Of a stretch of 7,682 nt of DNA, positions 1 to 6,352 are shown piece after piece; the stretch's first letter is position 1, and the number at the start of each line of letters is the position of its first letter. Source of the DNA: JAQGMJ01 sp036271855 (GTDB lineage Bacteria > Pseudomonadota > Gammaproteobacteria > Burkholderiales > JAEUOS01); contig DATAZV010000211.1 in the NCBI GenBank assembly GCA_036271855.1, positions 1 to 7,682 of the forward strand, written 5' to 3'. Below the pieces are notes generated by a model. It worked only from the letters and a program-made list of their open reading frames with translations, did not search any database and was not told the origin of the DNA. Made by a program: the position numbers and the translations under genes.

Positions 1-2
1 TG

Positions 3-587
3 CAAGGGCGGGAACACGGCCCAGGTAAACAGGCGGTGGATCAGGAAGTTGACCACCAGCAAGATCAGCCCGACGATGAAGTGGTTGACCACGAAATGGG
101 TGAAGTCGGTCTGCCAGTCAAAGCGGAACACCGGCTGGCCCTTGTAGAGGGGAAACATTTTTTCGATCAGCACGAACACCATGGTGGAGCCGAGCAGGTC
201 GAGGATGAACCAGTCCAGGCCGACGTAGGGAGTGTGGTCGGGAAAGTTGCCCACCGGCACGGCGGCGCCGCCCAGCGCCTGCGCGGTGATGATCAGCACC
301 AGCGCGGCGAAGTTGAGCACGCGAAAACGCCCGAGCATCAGGTTGGTGAGCGCAATGCCGCCGGCGATCAGCATGCAGGCGAACAGCAGGTGGCGCATCA
401 GGCCCGGGTTGTAGTTCTTGCGCAGTTCCGGCGTGGTGAGGTATTGCGGGTAGAGGAAGGCCAGCACCCCGAGCACGCAGAGAATGCCCAGCGAAAAGGC
501 GATGACGCCGGAGACCTTGCCGATGCCGGTCTGCAGTTCCCCGCTGCGGCCGAACATGCCGACCACATCCTGGACTTCTTCTTTCAT
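3..587 (-). CDS. Sterol desaturase / fatty acid hydroxylase-family membrane protein, N-terminal part (gene runs off the left edge)
   Basis: An uninterrupted reading frame of 195 codons starts at the ATG at 587 and leaves the window without a stop. The start is set by an AGGGAG ribosome binding site at 593-598, 5 nt upstream. The protein begins MKEEVQDVVGMF and has several hydrophobic segments (about residues 24-41, 57-73, 81-95, 119-137 and 165-180), so it is a polytopic inner-membrane protein. The stretch from about residue 140, with PLYKGQPVFRFDWQTD followed by HFVVNH, is the pattern seen just before the catalytic region of sterol desaturase-family proteins. That family uses histidine boxes to hold a di-iron centre and hydroxylates or desaturates lipids; those boxes should lie beyond the window, so activity cannot be judged. 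It follows the TonB-dependent receptor by 168 nt on the same strand and may be the last gene of that operon or have its own promoter. The substrate is unknown. Confidence 0.75.
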   Translation of the reverse strand, partial: MKEEVQDVVGMFGRSGELQTGIGKVSGVIAFSLGILCVLGVLAFLYPQYLTTPELRKNYNPGLMRHLLFACMLIAGGIALTNLMLGRFRVLNFAALVLIITAQALGGAAVPVGNFPDHTPYVGLDWFILDLLGSTMVFVLIEKMFPLYKGQPVFRFDWQTDFTHFVVNHFIVGLILLVVNFLIHRLFTWAVFPPL

Positions 588-592
588 GACGG

Positions 593-598
593 CTCCCT
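593..598 (-). promoter_or_regulatory. Ribosome binding site of the sterol desaturase-family gene
   Basis: AGGGAG on the minus strand, 5 nt before the ATG at 587. It follows an A-rich run and decides the start of a gene whose other end lies outside the window. The 588-755 gap between this gene and the receptor holds no other clear feature: no T-tailed hairpin and no convincing -35/-10 pair. Confidence 0.6.
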
Positions 599-755
599 TT
601 TTTTCGCAGGCTGCAAGGCGCGGGGCGATATTCTTGGATGCGTGCCGGCCGGGTCGCGGTCGGCAACCGCAATGCCGGCGCCATGCCATTCTAGGCCAAA
701 CCACCCCGGCCCATGCCGCGCCGGTGTGGCGGCGGCGGGCGGGTGTCCGCGCGGC

Positions 756-2741
756 CTAAAAGGCGACGTTCAGCTTGACGAAAATATTGCGCCCGATCTC
801 GCTGTAGCCCGGCGCGGTGCCGAACTCCACGTGTTTGGGTTCGAACAGGTTCTGCACGATCAGCGCGGCCTGCACCTTGGGCATGACGCGCCAGCCATAG
901 CGCAAGTCCACCGCGGTGTAGGCCGGCACCGCCGGGGTCGTCAATGCGCTGGTGTGGCGCACGCTGACGTCGAGCTCCTGGCTGGTGCCCAGATCCACCG
1001 AGGAGCGCAGGCTCCAGTAGCGGGTGGGGTCGTCGCCCAGGCTGATCGCGGCGTGCTGGTTGCTGGCGTCCGCGGTGGGACGGGCGCCGGTGTGCTGGCC
1101 GACGAAGCCGCCGGAAACGCGCCAGCCTTTCATCACCTGCCAGTTGCCCCACATCTCGACGCCGCCGACCGAGCCCTCCGCCCGGTTGTCGAACGCCAGG
1201 TTCAGGCCGAACAGGCCGGCTTCGACGTTGCGCAGCTTGTCGTAGTGCTGGTAGAAAGCGGTGACGGAATAGGTGAAGGCGGAGGTAGGCTGGCCGCGGT
1301 AGCCGAGTTCGTAGACCTTGGCCACCTCGGAGACGAAGTTGGGGCCGCCGGCGAGCAGGAAAATCGGTACGCCGGCCGTCGTGACCAGCAGCGGCTTGGT
1401 CGGGGCAAAAAGGTCGCGGTCGATGCGCGAGGGCGCGCGCACCGCGCGCGAGACCGCGCTCCACAGCAGGTGCTGGGGGGTCACCTTCCAGGCCAGGCGC
1501 AGGCTGGGCAGGAACTCGGCGCCGGTATAGGTGTTGCTCTCCACCTTGGCGCCGGCGGTGAGCCGCAGGCTCTCGGTGAGGCTGATCTCGTCCTGCGCGA
1601 ACAGGTTGCCCCAGTGCAGGTCCAGCGCGGTCGGCACGAAGGCGAAGGCGGTGCCGTTGTCCAGCCGGTCCCAGGCGGCGCGATAGCCGCCGCCCAGGGT
1701 GAACTGGTGCGCCGCGCCCAGCTTGAAGGCGTATTGCAAGTCGGCGCTGGCGGTGTTCAGGTTTTCGATGAAGGCGCCCGGCTGGTTGCGGTCGGTATGG
1801 TCGAAGTAGGCCACCACCCGCAGCTGCGAGTCGCCGTCGAAGCGTCGGGTCCAGTGGCCGGTGAGGTTGGCGCCGCCGGTGATGATGGCGCTGGTCGCGG
1901 CCTGGTACAGCTCGCCGCGGTAGGCGTCTCCCTGCAGCGTGAAGGCGTCGGCGCCGCCGCCCCAGTCGGCGCGAAAGCCCATCTGGTCGCGGCGCCAGCC
2001 GTCGAACACCTGGGCGCCGCTGGCGGCGCGGGTGTCGTCGTAGTCGGCATGCTTGCCGTAGATGCGGTAGTGGCCGCCGTTGGAGAGGGTGCCGCCGTAG
2101 CGCGTCGCCGCGCCGGTTTCGTGGGTGCTGGCGCCGGCGGCGAGCAGGCCGCCCTGGGTGTCCTTGGCCGAGCGGGTGATCACGTTGATCACGCCGTTGA
2201 CGGCGTTGCTGCCCCACAGGGTGCCGCCGGGACCGCTGATCACCTCGATGCGCTCCACATCCTCCAGCATCACGTCCTGCGCGTCCCAGAACACACCGGA
2301 AAACAGCGGCGTATAGACGATGCGGCCGTCGATCAGCACCAGCATCTTGTTGGAGAAGGCGCCGTTGGAGCCGCGCGCGCTGATGGCGTAATTGCGCGCA
2401 TCGATGCGCGCCACCTGCAGATTGGGCGCCAGGCGCAGCGCTTCCGGCAGGCTGGTGGCGGCCGAGCGGCGGATGTCCTCGCCGGTGATGACGTAGATCG
2501 AGGCCGCCGCGCCGGACAGCGGTTCGGCGCTGCCCGACACCGAGGTGACCTTGATGTTGCTGAGCTCTTCCAGGCTCATGTCGGCCAGGTCCTTCAGCGC
2601 CACTTGCTGCGCCGCCGCCGGGGCCGCCAGCAGCAGGGCCGCGATGATGGTCAGCGCCGCGACGGCAGCACCGGCGCCGCCTGTGCCGGGCGGCGCCGTC
2701 GCGCCGGGGCATCCCGGTGCCCGCAATTGGTCAAGGCTCAT
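756..2741 (-). CDS. TonB-dependent outer-membrane receptor
   Basis: A 661-residue TonB-dependent receptor, which imports a ligand through the outer membrane using energy passed by TonB-ExbBD or signals its occupancy. Residues 1-44 look like a signal peptide: hydrophobic core about 25-40, then PAAA before QQ. KVTSVSG at 64-70 is a plausible TonB box. The plug domain spans about 73-190 and shows YVITGEDIRRS, LVLIDGRIVY, the RIEVISGPGGTLWGSNAV signature and GVINVITRS. The rest is a beta-barrel, ending in VKLNVAF with the terminal phenylalanine typical of BAM-assembled proteins. Length is normal for the family. The start at 2741 is chosen because AGGGAG lies 7 nt upstream; an in-frame ATG at 2810 has no good ribosome binding site and would add 23 mostly basic residues. 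The plug most resembles the cobalamin/siderophore-type receptors often found beside YfiR proteins and histidine kinases. The ligand cannot be told from sequence. It is probably the fifth gene of the operon, 102 nt after a response regulator. Confidence 0.93.
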   Translation of the reverse strand: MSLDQLRAPGCPGATAPPGTGGAGAAVAALTIIAALLLAAPAAAQQVALKDLADMSLEELSNIKVTSVSGSAEPLSGAAASIYVITGEDIRRSAATSLPEALRLAPNLQVARIDARNYAISARGSNGAFSNKMLVLIDGRIVYTPLFSGVFWDAQDVMLEDVERIEVISGPGGTLWGSNAVNGVINVITRSAKDTQGGLLAAGASTHETGAATRYGGTLSNGGHYRIYGKHADYDDTRAASGAQVFDGWRRDQMGFRADWGGGADAFTLQGDAYRGELYQAATSAIITGGANLTGHWTRRFDGDSQLRVVAYFDHTDRNQPGAFIENLNTASADLQYAFKLGAAHQFTLGGGYRAAWDRLDNGTAFAFVPTALDLHWGNLFAQDEISLTESLRLTAGAKVESNTYTGAEFLPSLRLAWKVTPQHLLWSAVSRAVRAPSRIDRDLFAPTKPLLVTTAGVPIFLLAGGPNFVSEVAKVYELGYRGQPTSAFTYSVTAFYQHYDKLRNVEAGLFGLNLAFDNRAEGSVGGVEMWGNWQVMKGWRVSGGFVGQHTGARPTADASNQHAAISLGDDPTRYWSLRSSVDLGTSQELDVSVRHTSALTTPAVPAYTAVDLRYGWRVMPKVQAALIVQNLFEPKHVEFGTAPGYSEIGRNIFVKLNVAF

Positions 2742-2748
2742 CTGCGTT

Positions 2749-2754
2749 CTCCCT
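2749..2754 (-). promoter_or_regulatory. Ribosome binding site of the TonB-dependent receptor gene
   Basis: AGGGAG on the minus strand, 7 nt upstream of the ATG at 2741. It favours this start over the upstream in-frame ATG at 2810, which is preceded by CTTTCGCCA and has no Shine-Dalgarno match. Confidence 0.55.
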
Positions 2755-2843
2755 GCCGGCCGGTCACGCTTGCCGCGCCGCCGTTTGTGCTTGAAGTGGA
2801 TTCCGGACATTGGCGAAAGGCAGTTGTGCCGCGGCGCCGCGCG

Positions 2844-3266
2844 TCAATTGGTGTGCGGCGCGCCGAGGACGCGCTGCAGCACCGTGGCCAACGGGCCGAG
2901 GTCGTTCTTCGACAGGTAGCCGGCGGCGCCGGCCTCAAGCGCGGCCGCCACCTGCGCGGCCTCGATCGAGCCGGAGACGAACACGAAGGGCACTTGCGGC
3001 GCCAGCCTGCGCGCGATGCCGAGGGCGGCGCGGCCGTCGAAGGCCGGCATCGAAAAGTCGGAGATGATCAGTTCGGGTGCGAACCCGGCAAGCGCCTGCG
3101 TGAAGGTTTCCTCGCTCCAGACGCGGCGGTTTTCGACGCGGTAGCCCAGGCGCTTCAGGCGCGACAGCAGCAGTTCGGCGTCGACCAGCCGGTCTTCCGC
3201 CAGCAACAGGCGCAGCGGCGTGCCCGGGGTGGCGGCGGGCATGGCGGGCGCGTTGTGGTCATTCAT
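2844..3266 (-). CDS. Single-domain response regulator (CheY-like receiver, no output domain)
   Basis: A 140-residue protein that is essentially one receiver domain after an 18-residue Ala/Pro-rich N-terminus. The acidic pair is E24-D25 (LLLAEDRLVDAE), the phosphoacceptor is D70 (ELIISDFSMPAFDG), the switch hydroxyl is S98 (FVFVSGS) and the conserved lysine is K120 (GYLSKNDL), so it should be phosphorylatable. It differs from the classic CheY type in having Ser rather than Thr at the switch site and Lys-Asn rather than Lys-Pro after beta 5; both occur in a receiver subtype often found beside or fused to hybrid kinases. The protein ends at APHTN about 20 residues after K120, so there is no DNA-binding or enzymatic output. 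The start is secure: a perfect AGGAGG lies 6 nt upstream of the ATG. It follows the other receiver by 60 nt and precedes the receptor. It is probably a phosphotransfer partner of the upstream kinase, acting by protein contact or as a phosphate sink. Confidence 0.9.
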   Translation of the reverse strand: MNDHNAPAMPAATPGTPLRLLLAEDRLVDAELLLSRLKRLGYRVENRRVWSEETFTQALAGFAPELIISDFSMPAFDGRAALGIARRLAPQVPFVFVSGSIEAAQVAAALEAGAAGYLSKNDLGPLATVLQRVLGAPHTN

Positions 3267-3272
3267 GGCTTG

Positions 3273-3278
3273 CCTCCT
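3273..3278 (-). promoter_or_regulatory. Consensus ribosome binding site of the second response regulator gene
   Basis: AGGAGG on the minus strand, 6 nt before the ATG at 3266. It is the strongest ribosome binding site in the window. This suggests the second receiver is translated independently, unlike the coupled genes upstream. Confidence 0.7.
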
Positions 3279-3313
3279 GGGGTGCGGGCGGGGGTGCGGA
3301 CGGGGGTACGGAC
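3279..3313. repeat. Short tandem repeat, about three 12-bp units
   Basis: Three consecutive units of the form GGGGGTRCGGRC lie in the 60-nt gap between the two response regulator genes. The first is at 3279-3289 (short by one G), the second at 3290-3301 and the third at 3302-3313. Units 2 and 3 differ at one base and units 1 and 2 at one base apart from the missing G. It lies immediately upstream of the AGGAGG of the second receiver gene in transcription direction, so copy-number change would alter the spacer but no coding frame. No function is evident. Confidence 0.7.
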
Positions 3314-3326
3314 GAAGCGGCCGTCT

Positions 3327-3770
3327 CTAGCGCGGCGCGCCGCGGTTCATGCCGAGCCAGTAGAGGCCGGCTTGGCGCGCCACTTCGGTGAGCGAGTCGA
3401 AGGCGATCGGCTTGACCAGGTAGCTGTTGGCGCCGAGATCGTAGCTTTTCACCACGTCGCTTTCCTCCTGCGACGAAGTCATGACCACCACCGGGATGCG
3501 CCGTGTGCTCTCGTCGGACTTGATGGCCCGCAGCACCTCAATGCCGTCGACCCGGGGCATCTTCAGGTCGAGCAGGATCAGGCGCGGCTCGCCGCCGGCG
3601 CGGCCCGCATGGGCGCCGGCGCGAAACAGGTAGTCCAGCGCCTGCTGGCCGTCCTTCAGCCAGGTGACGTTGCCTGTGATCTGGCCGCTCTTCAGGCCGC
3701 GCATGGTCAGCTCGGCGTCCAGGGCGTTGTCCTCGACCAGCAGGATTTCGATTGTCTCAATCACTTCCAT
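3327..3770 (-). CDS. Rcp1-type single-domain response regulator
   Basis: A 147-residue receiver-only protein of the Rcp1 type, the family that partners phytochrome-like kinases. E13-D14 (ILLVEDNALDAE) form the acidic pocket, D68 (LILLDLKMPRVDG) is the phosphoacceptor, T98 (VVVMTSS) the switch residue and K120-P121 (SYLVKPIAFD) the conserved lysine with its cis-proline. The insertion around residues 46-60 between alpha 2 and beta 3 and the C-terminal YWLGMN are typical of this subgroup. All catalytic residues are present and there is no output domain. The start at 3770 is supported by AAGGAG at 3778-3783, 7 nt upstream; the frame stays open to 4007, but that extension is antisense-type low-complexity sequence inside the kinase gene and is not part of the protein. 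The gene overlaps the 3' end of the kinase gene by 14 nt, so its ribosome binding site lies within kinase coding sequence and the two are probably translationally coupled. It is the most likely direct phosphoacceptor of that kinase. Confidence 0.93.
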   Translation of the reverse strand: MEVIETIEILLVEDNALDAELTMRGLKSGQITGNVTWLKDGQQALDYLFRAGAHAGRAGGEPRLILLDLKMPRVDGIEVLRAIKSDESTRRIPVVVMTSSQEESDVVKSYDLGANSYLVKPIAFDSLTEVARQAGLYWLGMNRGAPR

Positions 3771-5661
3771 CGACGGGCTCCTTCGGCAAGGTGAAATAAA
3801 AGGTGGCGCCATGATCCAACTTGCCTTCCGCCCAGACCCGGCCGCCATGGCGGTTGACGATGCGGGCCACCAGCGCCAGGCCGACGCCGGTGCCGGCGAA
3901 GTCCTCGGCGTCGTGCAGGCGCTGGAACACGCCGAATAGCTTGGCGGTGTAGCGCGGGTCGAAGCCGGCGCCGTTGTCGCGCACGAAATAGATGTGTTCC
4001 TTTTCATCGCTGACGGCGCCGACCTCGATCACCGGGTGCTCGCGCTTGGCGGAGAATTTGATCGCGTTGGAAAGAAAGTTGGCCCACACCTGTTCCAGCA
4101 GCACGCGGTCGCCCTGCGCCGGCGGCAGGGTGCCGAGCTGGAATTTCACCGGCGGGCCGGCATGCTGCACCAGCAGGCGCTCGTAGACATCGTGGGCGAT
4201 CTTCTGCATCTCCAGGGGGCCGCTCTGCATCGCCTGGCGGCCCAGGCGCGAGAAGGCCAGCAGGTCGTCGATCAGCACGCCCATGCGCTGCGCCTCGCCC
4301 TGCACGAAGCCGAGCTTGCGCCGCGCTTCCTCGTCGAGCTGTTCGGCGTGGTCTTCCCACAGCAGGCGCGCGAAGCCGGCCACCGCGCGCAGCGGCGAGC
4401 GCAGGTCGTGCGAGACCGAGTAGCTGAAGCTTTCGAGTTCCTTGTTGGCGGCTTCCAGTTCGGCGGTGCGGCTGGCGACCCGGGTTTCCAGCTCGGTGTT
4501 GAGTTCGCGCAGCTCCTGTTCGGCGCGGCGCTGGTCGTCGATGTCGGAGATGGTGCCGATCCATTCGCCGGGGGCGCCGTCGGCGCCGATCAGCGGCACC
4601 CCGCGCACGCTGACGTGGCGGTGGCGCTGGGTGCTCGCGTGCCACAGGCGCAGCTCCAGGCCGAAAGGGCCGGGATGGGCCAGCGCCGTCTCCCAGGCGG
4701 CCTCGAGGGCGGCCTGGTCGGCCGGCGCGAAGGCGCGGCGCCAGCCCAGGCCCTGGTACTGCTCGCGCGCCTGGCCGGTGTAGTCCGACCAGGACGGCAC
4801 CTCTTCGGCGAAGCGGCCGCCGCCGTCGGCCATCCACACCACGGCGCTGCTGGCGTCGACCAGGCTGCGGTTGCGCCGCTCGCTCAGGCGCAGCGCCTCC
4901 TCGGCGCCGCGGCGCTCGGCGATCTCGGCGCCGAGCTTGCGGTTCGACTCCTCCAGGATCTCGGCGCGGCGGCCGATCTCGGAGAGCATGCCGTTGAAGG
5001 CATCGGCCAGGGTGCCGATCTCGTCTTCGGTGGTCTTGCTCACGCGCAGGCTGAAGTCGCGGCTTTCCATCACCCGGCGCGCCACCCCGCTCATGGCGAC
5101 AATCGGCCCGGCCACCGCCGCGTTGAGGCGGGAGGAGAGCGCCAGCGCCATCAGCAGGCCGGCGGCCGTCACCATGCCGAGGATCACGCAGTAGTCGCGC
5201 ACGCGGCTGAACAGTTGATGGCTGGCGCGCAGGTAGACGGTGCCGAGAATCTCGTGCTCGTCGATGATGCGCTTGAACACCTGGAGCTCGCGGCTGTCGA
5301 TTTCATAGCCGTCCACTTCCGGCAGGTTCGGCAGGTGCGCGTCGGCCAGGCCGGGCGCGGCGTAGCTGGCGAACAGGCGGCCCTTGGCGGTGTAGATCGC
5401 CGCCGCCGTGATCTCCGGCCTGGCCTTGAGCACCTGCAGGCTGTCGCGGGCGGTTTTCGGGTCGTCGAAACTCAAGGCCGGGGCGCTGGCACGGCCGAGA
5501 ACGTCGGCCTGGGTGGTGAGGTCGCGGATCCAGGCCTGGCGCGAAGTGCGGAAGTCGTAATACAGCATGGCGACGCCGCTGGTGAGCAGCGCCGTCAGCG
5601 TGGTCAGCGCCACCACCAGCAACAGCTTTTGCCGGATCGACTGTTTGCCGGAGAGCAGCAT
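3757..5661 (-). CDS. Membrane sensor histidine kinase with YfiN-like CHASE8-HAMP input, PAS, HisKA and HATPase_c
   Basis: A 634-residue sensor kinase. TM1 is about residues 12-34. The periplasmic domain is about 36-155; its first part (DVLGRASAPALSFDDPKTAR, then ITAAAIYTAKGRLFASY) matches the CHASE8 pattern of YfiN. TM2 is about 158-177 and HAMP about 178-232 (RDFSLRV, then DEIGTLADAFNGML). A PAS domain spans about 262-378 with its PAC end GEWIGTISDIDD, followed by a coiled coil to about 410. The H-box is SYSVSHDLRSPLRAV with phosphoacceptor H418, the N-box NFLSNAIKFS has N532, G1 is DNGAGFD (562-567) and G2 is GTGVGLAL (590-597). All catalytic motifs are intact. The kinase core is of the Cph1-like kind that pairs with Rcp1-type receivers, and one is encoded immediately downstream with a 14-nt overlap. 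Its ATG lies 1 nt after the yfiR stop codon, with GGAG inside the end of yfiR. It is expected to autophosphorylate and pass phosphate to one or both downstream receivers, with YfiR as likely periplasmic regulator. The ligand is unknown. Confidence 0.94.
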   Translation of the reverse strand: MLLSGKQSIRQKLLLVVALTTLTALLTSGVAMLYYDFRTSRQAWIRDLTTQADVLGRASAPALSFDDPKTARDSLQVLKARPEITAAAIYTAKGRLFASYAAPGLADAHLPNLPEVDGYEIDSRELQVFKRIIDEHEILGTVYLRASHQLFSRVRDYCVILGMVTAAGLLMALALSSRLNAAVAGPIVAMSGVARRVMESRDFSLRVSKTTEDEIGTLADAFNGMLSEIGRRAEILEESNRKLGAEIAERRGAEEALRLSERRNRSLVDASSAVVWMADGGGRFAEEVPSWSDYTGQAREQYQGLGWRRAFAPADQAALEAAWETALAHPGPFGLELRLWHASTQRHRHVSVRGVPLIGADGAPGEWIGTISDIDDQRRAEQELRELNTELETRVASRTAELEAANKELESFSYSVSHDLRSPLRAVAGFARLLWEDHAEQLDEEARRKLGFVQGEAQRMGVLIDDLLAFSRLGRQAMQSGPLEMQKIAHDVYERLLVQHAGPPVKFQLGTLPPAQGDRVLLEQVWANFLSNAIKFSAKREHPVIEVGAVSDEKEHIYFVRDNGAGFDPRYTAKLFGVFQRLHDAEDFAGTGVGLALVARIVNRHGGRVWAEGKLDHGATFYFTLPKEPVDGSD

Positions 5662-5662
5662 C

Positions 5663-6289
5663 TCAGGGCGCTCCCATGTTTTGCGCCACCGTGAGCAGGC
5701 GCGAACTGAGCTTGAGCGAGTGCTTTTCCGCGCTCTCGGCGGAAATCGCGAACTTGACCCGGCCTTCGGCCACCACGAAATTGATGGTGCTGCCGCGGGC
5801 CAGCCCGCTGTCGAATTCGGAGACCACCAGCACCGGCCGGTTGGCGACGGCGCGGCTCACCTGGTCCAGCAATTGATCGTCGGCGCGGCCGACAAACAGG
5901 ATGTGCAGGCCAGTCAGCGGCTCGCCTTCGCGGACCCGGCGCACCGACAGGGGCCGGCCGGCGACCGAGCGGCCGGTCACCAGGCGGCTGAGCTCGCCGG
6001 CAAAGGCCTCGTCGCCCATGACGCCGAAGGTGAGCGGCGAGTCGGGGCGCGGAAAAGAGCCTTCCGGCCACTCGACGTAGCCGGCGAACTTGTACAGGTA
6101 GGCCGCCTTGACGCTGCGTTCGACCGCCGTGGCTTCGGCCTCGGCAACGACGACGGGGGCATCGCCGGCGGTTTCGGCGTGCGCGGCCATCGGCACGGCG
6201 CACACGGCCAGCGCCGCGTAAAAAGGCAGCAGCCGCTTCCGCCAGTCCTTTCGGTTCCCGCCGCCCCTGTCCTTTTGATTTGTGCTCAC
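5663..6289 (-). CDS. YfiR-family periplasmic protein (DUF4154)
   Basis: A 208-residue exported protein if started at the GTG at 6289. A basic N-terminus (KDWRKR) is followed by the hydrophobic stretch LLPFYAALAVCAVPMA and an AHA cleavage site before ETAG at about residue 38. The mature part carries the family signature KAAYLYKFAGYVEWP (61-75), then ILFVG (about 130-134), SEFDSG (157-162), INFVVAEGRVKFAIS (169-183) and SLKLSSRLLTVA (191-202). In Pseudomonas, YfiR binds the periplasmic part of the diguanylate cyclase YfiN and holds it inactive. Here the next gene, 1 nt away, encodes a kinase with a YfiN-like periplasmic domain, so YfiR probably regulates that kinase. The mature protein has no cysteine, unlike Pseudomonas YfiR with its disulfides. 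The start is uncertain: an in-frame ATG at 6364 would give 233 residues but puts about 45 residues before the hydrophobic core and runs through two hairpins, so the GTG is preferred. Neither start has a strong ribosome binding site. Confidence 0.9.
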   Translation of the reverse strand: MSTNQKDRGGGNRKDWRKRLLPFYAALAVCAVPMAAHAETAGDAPVVVAEAEATAVERSVKAAYLYKFAGYVEWPEGSFPRPDSPLTFGVMGDEAFAGELSRLVTGRSVAGRPLSVRRVREGEPLTGLHILFVGRADDQLLDQVSRAVANRPVLVVSEFDSGLARGSTINFVVAEGRVKFAISAESAEKHSLKLSSRLLTVAQNMGAP

Positions 6290-6304
6290 AGGTTCCCGCA
6301 GACG

Positions 6305-6352
6305 CGCCGGCCGTTGCCGGCGGCGTTCCCGGCCGATGCTTGAAGCGGCCGG
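6305..6352 (-). other. Two adjacent GC-rich hairpins in the yfiR leader
   Basis: Two perfect inverted repeats stand side by side. One is at 6305-6322, with a 7-bp stem (CGCCGGC/GCCGGCG) and a 4-nt loop. The other is at 6329-6352, with a 7-bp stem (CCGGCCG/CGGCCGG) and a 10-nt loop. On the minus strand they lie 15 nt before the GTG start of yfiR. There is no T-run after either, so they are not ordinary terminators. If the GTG is the true start they form a structured 5' leader that could influence translation or mRNA stability; if the ATG at 6364 is used they are coding sequence. Confidence 0.5.

Noticed and set aside
118..684. A 188-codon minus-strand frame near the left edge
   Set aside because: Out of frame with the sterol desaturase-family protein, which has a ribosome binding site and membrane segments; this one is Arg/Pro/Ala-rich.
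688..693. TAGAAT as a -10 element for the sterol desaturase-family gene
   Set aside because: It matches five of six bases, but no -35-like hexamer lies at a suitable distance, and it would leave a leader of about 100 nt.
691..2712. A 673-codon minus-strand frame overlapping the receptor gene
   Set aside because: Alternative frame of the TonB-dependent receptor, Arg/Pro/Gly-rich. The receptor frame carries the plug and barrel motifs.
2830..2841. CGCGGCGCCGCG self-complementary 12-mer after the second receiver as a terminator
   Set aside because: It has no loop and no T-run and is the kind of GC palindrome expected by chance here.
36..3794. A 1252-codon open frame on the plus strand
   Set aside because: It lies antisense to three complete genes and parts of two others, all with clear families. 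Its translation is rich in His, Gly, Ala, Arg and Gln with no recognisable domain. It is the usual complementary-frame shadow of high-GC coding DNA.
3771..4007. N-terminal extension of the Rcp1-type regulator
   Set aside because: The frame is open, but this part is inside the kinase gene, has no receiver homology, and a good ribosome binding site precedes the ATG at 3770.
3994..5694. A 566-codon open frame on the plus strand
   Set aside because: Antisense to the histidine kinase, with the same biased composition and no domain.
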